6,242 nucleotides of DNA from Burkholderiales bacterium (lineage in GTDB: Bacteria; Pseudomonadota; Gammaproteobacteria; Burkholderiales; Burkholderiaceae_D). Below are positions 1 to 6,242 of the stretch, in pieces (the first letter of the stretch is position 1; each line of letters opens with the position of its first letter). The position numbers were made by a program, and so were the translations under genes. Below the pieces are notes generated by a model that saw only the letters and a program-made list of their open reading frames with translations, made no database searches and was not told the DNA's origin. The DNA lies in the NCBI GenBank assembly GCA_028868455.1, contig JAGWUK010000195.1:1-6242 (forward strand). The letters run 5' to 3'.

Positions 1-1022
1 CCCCAATCAAATACCGGCAATTTCAGGCTGATCTCGACACCGCGCTTGATCGCGCTGCCACCACTGGCATTATCAAATACGGTATTACGCCGTACGCCGA
101 GTTCTATGTCGGTCAGGCTGGTGATCTGCTTCAAACCCTGCGCCCTGGCACTCGCCTCGAATTCTGCTTGTGCCAGCCGGATATCGAGCCGGTCTTTGTT
201 CGCCATCGTTGCGATTTCTTCTGCACTGCGCGGTACTGTTGGCAAGTCGGGAAAATGCTCTGGCAGTTTCAAGCTTTGCACTTGTGCGTCACTGAGACCG
301 AGCAGGCGGATCAGCGCTTCGCGTGCGCTGCTGGCGGCATACTCGGCGGCCACCGCCTGTGCCATCGCATCGGCATAGAACGCCTGTTGTCGCTCCTTTT
401 GCAATTTGCTGAAATTACCTGCCTTCTGCATGCGCGCTGCCAGTTCTGCTCCGGCTTCTGCAGCATCGCTGACCTGTCTTGCGTATTGCAGACTTTGCTG
501 CGCGGCGACAGCGCGTACCCAGGCTTGCCTGACTTGGGTGACCTGATCAATTACATCCATTGCGATTTGCAGTTGCGCCATTTCTATGCGCTGACCAGCC
601 ATTGCCTGCCGCTGCGGCAGCGTCAGTAAGTCGAGCAAGCCAAAACTCAGCATGCGGCCGATTTCCACTTCGTCGATCAGACGTGAGCGTTCAAAGGCGA
701 ACACCGGATTGGCAATACGACCGGATTGCGCAGCACTGGCTGCATCAGCCCAGTGTTGTGCCAGCATGGCCTGAATCGCTGGGCTATTGAGCAAAGCCAG
801 ATGTACCGCATCGGCCTGACTCAGGGGCTGGTTCAGCAGGGCTGTGGCCGCGCTTTCCATGGCCGTTTTTTGTTTCTGATCGAGCGCCAGCCGCAGTTTG
901 CCTTGCGTAAAACCGGCGGTCGCCTGATTGGTGCGGTCAATGGATTGGCCGATATCAAAACTGGCGCAACCCGATAAAGCCAGGGCAGCAGAAGCCAGCC
1001 ATAAGCGAGAATAAGGAATCAT
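1..1022 (-). CDS. TolC-family outer membrane efflux lipoprotein, C-terminus beyond left edge
   Basis: The outer-membrane channel subunit of a tripartite efflux pump, probably of the heavy-metal RND class (CusC/CzcC-like). 340 codons are present and the frame stays open at the left edge; the family usually runs to about 420-500 residues. The start ATG at 1022-1020 is preceded by AAGAGGA (1033-1027), a good ribosome binding site. Residues 1-19 form a lipoprotein signal ending in the lipobox L16-S-G-C19, so the mature protein should be lipidated at Cys19. Downstream are features of the family's first helical/beta repeat: LALLNSPAIQAMLA, then SGRIANPVFAFERSR, LSFGLLDLLTLPQR and a long Ala/Gln-rich coiled-coil helix with AGNFSKLQKERQQ. 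The visible part ends at LKLPVFDWG, the usual entry to the second repeat. The adaptor and inner-membrane pump genes would be expected beyond the left edge. The substrate is inferred only from the Cys-rich neighbour upstream. The family call is firm; the metal specificity is a guess. Confidence 0.9.
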   Translation of the reverse strand, partial: MIPYSRLWLASAALALSGCASFDIGQSIDRTNQATAGFTQGKLRLALDQKQKTAMESAATALLNQPLSQADAVHLALLNSPAIQAMLAQHWADAASAAQSGRIANPVFAFERSRLIDEVEIGRMLSFGLLDLLTLPQRQAMAGQRIEMAQLQIAMDVIDQVTQVRQAWVRAVAAQQSLQYARQVSDAAEAGAELAARMQKAGNFSKLQKERQQAFYADAMAQAVAAEYAASSAREALIRLLGLSDAQVQSLKLPEHFPDLPTVPRSAEEIATMANKDRLDIRLAQAEFEASARAQGLKQITSLTDIELGVRRNTVFDNASGGSAIKRGVEISLKLPVFDW

Positions 1023-1215
1023 ACAATCCTCTTGAGAAAAACAATGAATCTGTAGAACAAGCAACAGGAATCAACTATCCCGGCAACGCGTCACTTAGGT
1101 GGAACATCAAGTATGTCCCAAGCTACGCAAACAGCTACCAAGGCATTGCCACATTTCAATCTATTGCATGCTACGCGAGAACACACGGCGGCAAACTTGC
1201 ACCGCAGCGTCATTA

Positions 1216-1244
1216 AGCGATGCGCTCATCAACGGCGCATCGCT
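1216..1244 (-). other. Intergenic hairpin between the small Cys-rich gene and tolC
   Basis: AGCGATGCGC at 1216-1225 and GCGCATCGCT at 1235-1244 are perfect inverted repeats: a 10-bp stem with a 9-base loop. On the minus strand the hairpin lies 10 bases after the stop codon of the small Cys-rich gene and about 190 bases before the tolC start. There is no T-run after the stem on that strand (the next bases are TAATG), so it is not a canonical intrinsic terminator. It could be a processing or stability element, or a weak attenuator between the two genes. The rest of the 1023-1254 gap shows no convincing gene apart from the tolC ribosome binding site. Confidence 0.55.
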
Positions 1245-1254
1245 AACTCATTCA

Positions 1255-1620
1255 TCAAGAAACGGCGGGAGGACGCCAGATGCGGGTCCGTTGCAGACCT
1301 GCGATGGGTAAGTCAATTAATTGGGGCGGTGTCCAGACCGGTTCAGCAAAGCCGGCTGCCACAGCAGGCATTTGCAAAACAAAACTCCCCGTCTTGCAAT
1401 CGTGTCCGGTCTTGCAGTTTTTACCCGCATTGACAAACATCGCCATGTCATCACAACAGTCGTGCTGCTGGCCGGATACCTGCATGGACATTGCGCCATC
1501 TTGACCTTGCATTTCTTCCTGCATGGGGCAAGGCGTCTGCATTTGCGTCAAACCCGCGTAGCCATACACTGGCAATGCCAGGCACAGCAACAACAGTATC
1601 AGGGTACGCAAAAAATGCAT
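1255..1620 (-). CDS. Small exported Cys/His/Met-rich protein, putative periplasmic metal-binding protein
   Basis: A 121-residue protein with an N-terminal signal segment: Arg5, then a strongly hydrophobic run L7-L16 and a likely cleavage site near Y19-G23. The mature part is rich in possible metal ligands: C31-P-M33, several Met (M37, M44, M46), H53-D-C55-C56-D-D, and the repeated motif C69-K-T-G-H-D-C75-K-T-G. It ends in the Trp/Pro-rich tail RIWRPPAVS. Small proteins with Cys pairs and CKTG repeats are, to my recollection, common just upstream of TolC/RND heavy-metal efflux genes in Burkholderiales and are usually called hypothetical. The neighbouring tolC on the same strand supports that reading. 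The frame extends upstream to a TTG at 1638; I prefer the ATG at 1620 because it opens directly into the signal peptide, though neither start has a strong ribosome binding site. Copper or another thiophilic metal is the likely ligand, by inference only. Confidence 0.75.
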   Translation of the reverse strand: MHFLRTLILLLLCLALPVYGYAGLTQMQTPCPMQEEMQGQDGAMSMQVSGQQHDCCDDMAMFVNAGKNCKTGHDCKTGSFVLQMPAVAAGFAEPVWTPPQLIDLPIAGLQRTRIWRPPAVS

Positions 1621-1655
1621 GGGTTCAATCAGGCTCAATAAAATCTCAAAGGCAG

Positions 1656-1661
1656 ATCATA
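1656..1661 (-). promoter_or_regulatory. Possible -10 box for the Cys-rich small gene
   Basis: On the minus strand this reads TATGAT, one mismatch from the sigma-70 -10 consensus, 35 bases upstream of the ATG at 1620. I see no convincing -35 at 16-18 bp. A TTGCCA lies 23 bp upstream, too far for normal spacing. An activator-dependent promoter is possible. There is also no clear terminator after argO (1621-1711), so read-through from argO cannot be excluded. Confidence 0.3.
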
Positions 1662-1711
1662 GCAGTTTTGTCGCTGAACAGGCATGGCAAACCGATCGCT
1701 GAGCGTGTGCA

Positions 1712-2317
1712 TTAAGTCAGCAACAGGCTCAATGCAAGCCCCCACATCATCAGGCCGATAGCTGCATCCAGGCGCCGCCAGGCCTGCGGATTTTCAAACA
1801 CCGGCGCGAGCAGGCGCGCCCCGTAGCCAAGAGCCAGATACCAGATGGTGGCATTGGCAATCGCCCCCAGGCCGAACCAAAATTTGCCCGTGCCAGCCTG
1901 CTGGCCACCGACCGCCCCCAACAGAATGACCGTATCCAGATAGACATGGGGATTTAACAGCGTCACGCCCAAAACGGCCGCCAAAGCCTGCGCACGCCGC
2001 GGCAATTGCTCACCCTGCGACACATGCAAAGTCTGTGTTTGCAATGCCGATCGCCAAGCGCGCCAGCCATACCAGAATAAAAACGCGGCACCGCCCCAAC
2101 GTGCCAGAGTCAACAAAGAAGCATGGCTGGCGATCAACGTACCGACACCCAGTATGCCAGCGGAGATCAGGGCGATTTCGCAAGCGATGCATGTCAGCAC
2201 TGTCAGACCGACATGCTGGCGACGCAAGCCCATACGCAAGACATGCGCATTTTGTGAGCCGATCGCCATGATCAAACCTGCGCTCAAGCCCATTCCTTTA
2301 AAAAAAACCATCCACAT
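1712..2317 (-). CDS. argO: ArgO/LysE-family basic amino-acid exporter
   Basis: An inner-membrane exporter of 201 residues, matching the ~200-210 of the family, expected to pump arginine and/or lysine (or toxic analogues such as canavanine) out of the cell. The protein is mostly hydrophobic helices. Two family signatures are plain: the first-helix motif G20-S-Q-N-A24 followed by a basic turn (RMGLRRQ), and L121-N-P-H-V-Y-L-D-T129 in the second half; WGGAAFLFWYG at about 74-84 also resembles E. coli ArgO. The frame runs upstream to 2395, but the ATG at 2317 is chosen because GAGGAG (2329-2324) sits 6 bases before it and because the family's N-terminal helix begins there; the extra 26 residues are non-membrane and fall in the control region. 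It is divergent from a LysR regulator of the ArgP/LysG type, the usual arrangement for this exporter. Whether arginine, lysine or both are exported cannot be read from the sequence. Confidence 0.9.
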   Translation of the reverse strand: MWMVFFKGMGLSAGLIMAIGSQNAHVLRMGLRRQHVGLTVLTCIACEIALISAGILGVGTLIASHASLLTLARWGGAAFLFWYGWRAWRSALQTQTLHVSQGEQLPRRAQALAAVLGVTLLNPHVYLDTVILLGAVGGQQAGTGKFWFGLGAIANATIWYLALGYGARLLAPVFENPQAWRRLDAAIGLMMWGLALSLLLT

Positions 2318-2463
2318 TGCTATCTCCTCTGCCCAAAGTCCTGCGCCAGTCGTGGCGACGTCGCTGCCTGCGGTCAATCGCAGGGTCGGATGCATTTTGG
2401 TATCGGAACGCGTTAATATGAAGAAAATTTAATTTATTTACTTAATCATTAAAAATTTTAACT
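2318..2463. promoter_or_regulatory. Divergent argO-argP control region
   Basis: The 146 bp between the two start codons should hold both promoters and the ArgP operator. The half near argO is GC-rich, while about 2413-2463 is very AT-rich and contains an imperfect inverted repeat: AAAATTTAAT (2424-2433) against ATTAAAAATTTT (2448-2459). AT-rich dyads in a divergent spacer are typical of LysR-type binding sites. I cannot single out -35/-10 pairs with confidence. On the minus strand TATTAA at 2416-2411 is a possible -10 for argO, which would give a leader of roughly 85-90 bases. The argP start has no visible Shine-Dalgarno sequence in its AT-rich leader. Confidence 0.6.
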
Positions 2464-3357
2464 ATGCAATTTGATACCCGACAATGCGCAGCCTTCATGC
2501 ACGTCATCGACAGCGGCAGTTTTGAGGCGGCTGCACAGACCTTGCATCTGACAGCCTCGGCGGTGTCGCAGCGGGTACGCGCGCTTGAGATTCAGATGGG
2601 CAATACCTTGCTGACACGCAATCGCCCTTGTCGGCCTACACCGGCGGGACAGCGTCTGCTACAGCATTTGCGCCGGGTCGCCGAACTTGAGCAAGACTTG
2701 CAGAGTGAATTGACGTCCGTCCAGACAACACCGGTCAGTATCGCCATTGCCATCAATGCCGATAGTCTGGATAGCTGGGTACTGCCGGCGGTTGCAGACT
2801 TTTTGATCGATGAGCAAATCCTGCTGGATGTGTGTATAGATGACCAGGATCACACGCACGATCTGCTGGAAAGCGGCATGGTGCTTGGCTGCATTTCCGC
2901 CGAAGCCCAGGCCATGCGCGGTTGCCAGGCACAGTCGCTCGGCACCATGCGTTATTACGCCGTCGCCAGCGCAGACTATTGCGCGCGCTGGTTCCCGCAA
3001 GGACTCAACAGGGAAAGTGCAAGGCTGGCGCCCGTGTTGACCTTTAATCGCAAAGACAAATTGCAGTCGCAATTTTTGTTAAAGCATTTCGGCCTGCCGG
3101 AAAACGCTTTCCCGCGTCACTACCTGCCAGCCACCGCCCCGTATAACCGTGCGATTGCGCTTGGGCTGGGCTGGGGCATGATGGCTGAACTCATGTTGCA
3201 AGACATTGACGCAGCAAAGCAACCCGTCCGCATTGCCCCAAATCTGCCAGTCGATGTGCGCCTGTACTGGCACACGTGGAAGGTACAGACACCGCGCCTC
3301 GCCCGGCTCTCGCAAACGCTGGTCGGACAAGCCAGAAAAATAATGCGCCAAGACTAA
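2464..3357 (+). CDS. argP: LysR-type regulator of the ArgP/LysG (IciA) group
   Basis: A 297-residue transcription factor, the same length as E. coli ArgP, expected to bind basic amino acids and activate the divergent exporter gene. Residues 1-60 form the winged helix-turn-helix DNA-binding domain, with the HTH at about 19-42 (SFEAAAQTLHLTASAVSQRV) and the wing ending in RPTPAG. A linker helix (LLQHLRRVAELEQDL) leads to the periplasmic-binding-protein-like effector domain, which opens with N98-A-D-S-L-D-S-W105, nearly the same as the start of that domain in E. coli ArgP. The last residues, RKIMRQD, also match the ArgP tail (HKVLRQD). The ATG at 2464 fits the family N-terminus but has no clear Shine-Dalgarno sequence, so translation may be weak or depend on the AT-rich, unstructured leader. 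LysR regulators commonly repress their own gene from the shared spacer. The gene appears intact. The ligand (lysine, arginine or both) is inferred from the family. Confidence 0.88.
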   Translation: MQFDTRQCAAFMHVIDSGSFEAAAQTLHLTASAVSQRVRALEIQMGNTLLTRNRPCRPTPAGQRLLQHLRRVAELEQDLQSELTSVQTTPVSIAIAINADSLDSWVLPAVADFLIDEQILLDVCIDDQDHTHDLLESGMVLGCISAEAQAMRGCQAQSLGTMRYYAVASADYCARWFPQGLNRESARLAPVLTFNRKDKLQSQFLLKHFGLPENAFPRHYLPATAPYNRAIALGLGWGMMAELMLQDIDAAKQPVRIAPNLPVDVRLYWHTWKVQTPRLARLSQTLVGQARKIMRQD

Positions 3358-3391
3358 TCAGCGCGACGCTGCGTGAGCGCCGGTCAGCCGA

Positions 3392-3541
3392 TTACTCCGT
3401 ACATTGCTTGCATGTTGCCAGTTGCTGATTGCGCCATGCCTGCCGGTAAATATGTAATGCCATTACCAGAGCGACGGTCATCATGGCGGCAGCCAGCAAA
3501 AAGGTCGCTCGCATACCTGCACTGACCGATGCCGCCCCCCC
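3392..3541 (-). pseudogene. C-terminal remnant of a membrane transporter (MFS-like)
   Basis: Reading the minus strand in the frame that ends with TAA at 3394-3392 gives about 49 residues. They begin near the seven-C run (3535-3541) and include MRATFLLAAAMMTVALVM, a single hydrophobic helix of about 20 residues, followed by the basic segment HIYRQAWRNQQ and a short tail ending CKQCTE. One final helix followed by a positively charged tail is what the twelfth helix and cytoplasmic end of a major facilitator transporter look like. No start codon with a ribosome binding site precedes it, and upstream of the C-run the same frame turns into charged, low-complexity shadow sequence. I read it as the 3' stub of a transporter gene whose body has been lost or replaced. 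The family call rests on general resemblance only. Confidence 0.45.
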
Positions 3542-4032
3542 GTCCCAATCTGCTTCGTGGTCGTCGTTGTGATTTGTGGTGTCGTCGTGACTTTGCCTGT
3601 TGCCGGGTCGATGTCTCCGATGAGGTTGTTGTTCGCACCGAGTAAAACGTCCGGTTTGGTTTTTACAATCGTTCCCGTCACTCCTTCGCCGGTCGTACCG
3701 GCGTTGGTGCTTACCCTGATTCCTCCTCCGGTTGGCAGGCGTAATGTCCGCAGGCTGTTGATCACGCCTGGGATCACCGCGGTTGTCAGCATGAATATGC
3801 CGACGCGTACCTTTCTGTCGTTCAGGGCTTCTGTGACGAGTTTGTCGCAGGCGCCGCTGCTAATGCCTGTGCAGTAGCTGTTTCTGAATTTGGTGACGTC
3901 TTGTGCTTGTTGTATATCGCTGCCAAACAGGCTGGCATTGCCTTGTGTTGTTCCGTAAGTCTGGATGTTGTTGGACTGACAGGCAAAGATGCCGCAAAAT
4001 TTCCGTTGATATCTCTCGCTCAGCGAATTCAA
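3481..4032 (-). pseudogene. Fragment of an unrecognised Cys-containing protein, possibly hemagglutinin/polymorphic-toxin derived
   Basis: An open frame of 183 codons running minus-strand from a TTG at 4032. I do not firmly recognise it. Its first 90 residues look like real protein: LSERYQRKFCGIFACQSN, then GNASLFGSDIQQAQDVTKFR, then two spaced cysteine pairs (C13-X4-C18 and C54-X7-C62) and a hydrophobic stretch IFMLTTAVIPGVI at about 79-91. After that come a Gly/Thr-rich part, NNLIGDIDPATGKV and a run of five threonines. The style recalls the region ahead of the toxin domain in large filamentous-hemagglutinin/CdiA-type proteins, but this is a weak impression. No ribosome binding site precedes the TTG, and the same frame meets a stop at 4056-4054, so the true upstream part is missing. 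Past about residue 162 (before ~3545) the frame reads RHRSVQVCERPFC, which is out-of-frame transporter sequence, so the real fragment probably ends near 3545. Best taken as a broken gene piece. Confidence 0.45.
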
Positions 4033-4096
4033 AGTGGGATTACACCAACTAAATCACTGATTTTTAAAGAAAATTTAGTTTATCTATTTTTTCTCC

Positions 4097-4126
4097 CTTG
4101 AAAAGCGCAGACCTCGCCCATATAAT
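4097..4126 (+). promoter_or_regulatory. groESL promoter, overlapping sigma-32-like and sigma-70 signals
   Basis: Read as sigma-70, TTGAAA (4098-4103) is 17 bp from a perfect TATAAT (4121-4126). Read as sigma-32 (RpoH), CTTGAA (4097-4102) is 14 bp from CCCATAT (4117-4123), close to the known CTTGAA / CCCCATNT consensus. The two readings share the same bases, which suggests steady housekeeping transcription plus heat-shock induction from one site. Transcription should begin near 4132-4134, giving a leader of about 100 bases before groES. Confidence 0.85.
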
Positions 4127-4152
4127 TAGCACTCGTTGGGTTAGAGTGCTAA
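4126..4152 (+). promoter_or_regulatory. CIRCE operator for HrcA
   Basis: A perfect inverted repeat, TTAGCACTC (4126-4134), nine bases, GAGTGCTAA (4144-4152), identical to the CIRCE consensus. HrcA repressor bound here would cover the end of the -10 box and the predicted transcription start. GroEL is known to help HrcA fold in other bacteria, so free chaperonin would feed back on its own synthesis. The same sequence in the mRNA would form a hairpin at or near the 5' end. Confidence 0.97.
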
Positions 4153-4196
4153 CAGCGCTGTTTCCCCAGCTTAAAATGAATTTTGATGTACTTCCC

Positions 4197-4211
4197 AGTA
4201 ATTAAATTACT
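4197..4211 (+). repeat. AT-rich palindrome in the groES leader
   Basis: AGTAATT, one central A, AATTACT: a perfect 15-base inverted repeat with 7-base arms, 23 bases before the groES start codon. In RNA it could form a small 5-bp stem with a 5-base loop. Its role is unknown; it may help shape the leader, or be a chance AT-rich symmetry. Confidence 0.6.
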
Positions 4212-4234
4212 CGCAAATTATTAAAGGAGCTTGT

Positions 4235-4525
4235 ATGAACCTTCGTCCCCTGCACGATCGCCTGATCGTTAAACGTCTGGATCAAGAAACTAAAACCGCA
4301 TCCGGTATCGTTCTGCCTGACGCTGCAGCTGAGAAACCAGACCAAGGTGAAGTATTGGCCGTTGGTGCAGGCAAACAATTGGATAACGGCACAGTGCGCG
4401 CACTGGAAGTCAAAGTCGGCGACCGCGTTCTGTTCGGCAAATACTCTGGTCAGGCTGTCAAGGTTGACGGCAATGAAGTGCTGGTAATGCGTGAAGAAGA
4501 TATCTTCGCGATCGTACAGAAGTAA
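4235..4525 (+). CDS. groES: Co-chaperonin GroES (Cpn10)
   Basis: The 96-residue lid of the chaperonin. Seven copies form a dome that caps the GroEL ring in the cytoplasm and closes the folding chamber when ATP is bound. The N-terminus [14 protein letters not shown] is the Cpn10 signature. The mobile loop follows at about residues 16-33 ([13 protein letters not shown]) with the GroEL-contact tripeptide I25-V26-L27. The C-terminal beta part [33 protein letters not shown] is typical. Length equals the E. coli protein (97) within one residue. The ATG at 4235 is preceded by AAAGGAG (4223-4229), a strong ribosome binding site. It is the first gene of the operon under the promoter and CIRCE element just upstream, and is followed 63 bases later by groEL. 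Complete and without anomalies. Confidence 0.98.
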   Translation: MNLRPLHDRLIVKRLDQETKTASGIVLPDAAAEKPDQGEVLAVGAGKQLDNGTVRALEVKVGDRVLFGKYSGQAVKVDGNEVLVMREEDIFAIVQK

Positions 4526-4537
4526 TTTCCGTATCCC

Positions 4538-6241
<1,704 letters not shown>

Positions 6242-6242
6242 T

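Noticed and set aside
46..977. Several plus-strand open frames of 76-153 codons
   Set aside because: They lie opposite the tolC-family gene, whose minus-strand translation is continuous and family-like; the plus-strand products show no family features.
1099..1715. Plus-strand open frames of 70-106 codons across the small Cys-rich gene
   Set aside because: They are antisense to a protein with a clear signal peptide and ligand motifs, and have no plausible ribosome binding sites or family features.
2318..2395. N-terminal extension of the ArgO frame to an ATG at 2395
   Set aside because: The strong GAGGAG site and the family's first membrane helix both point to the ATG at 2317; the extension is polar and falls in the divergent control region.
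2418..2432. Tiny frame Met-Lys-Lys-Ile-stop upstream of argP, considered as a lysine-sensing leader peptide
   Set aside because: Only four codons, no ribosome binding site, no downstream attenuator hairpin, and two Lys codons in AT-rich DNA are expected by chance.
2659..3351. Minus-strand open frames of 90 and 137 codons within argP
   Set aside because: They are shadows of the regulator gene, with no family features and no start signals.
3358..3391. Possible terminator between convergent argP and the transporter remnant
   Set aside because: There are scattered GCGC and TAATC/GATTA inverted matches but no continuous stem of useful length and no T-run.

Overview
The window looks like chromosomal DNA from a betaproteobacterium, most likely of the order Burkholderiales and perhaps near the Oxalobacteraceae. 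The grounds are the GroES and GroEL sequences with a Gly-Gly-Met tail, a heat-shock promoter that combines a sigma-32-like signal with a CIRCE operator, an ArgP/ArgO-type divergent pair, and a Cys-rich small gene ahead of a TolC-family metal-efflux-type gene. The family placement is inference from remembered protein resemblance, not from a search.

Layout from left to right. (1) Positions 1-1022, minus strand: N-terminal 340 codons of a TolC-family outer membrane lipoprotein, cut by the left edge. (2) 1255-1620, minus strand: a small exported Cys/His/Met-rich protein, probably a periplasmic metal-binding partner of the efflux system, separated from tolC by a 232-base gap with a 10-bp-stem hairpin. 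(3) 1712-2317, minus strand: an ArgO/LysE amino-acid exporter, divergent from (4) 2464-3357, plus strand: an ArgP/LysG-type LysR regulator. They share a 146-bp AT-rich control region. (5) 3392-4056, minus strand: a degraded stretch holding the last ~47 residues of what looks like a membrane transporter (MFS-like), joined at a seven-C run to a fragment of an unrecognised Cys-containing protein that may derive from a large hemagglutinin/polymorphic-toxin-type protein. (6) 4097-6241, plus strand: the complete groES-groEL operon with its control region.

The groESL control region is the clearest regulatory structure here. A -35/-10 pair reads as sigma-70 (TTGAAA, 17 bp, TATAAT), and the same bases also fit sigma-32 (CTTGAA, 14 bp, CCCATAT). 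A perfect CIRCE inverted repeat begins on the last base of the -10 box and covers the predicted start of transcription, so HrcA repression and sigma-32 activation should act on one promoter. The ~100-base leader also holds an AT-rich palindrome and could fold weakly over the groES ribosome binding site.

Nothing here amounts to a clearly new system. The parts most worth a second look are the chimeric remnant between argP and groES, the Cys-rich small protein next to tolC, and the structured groES leader.
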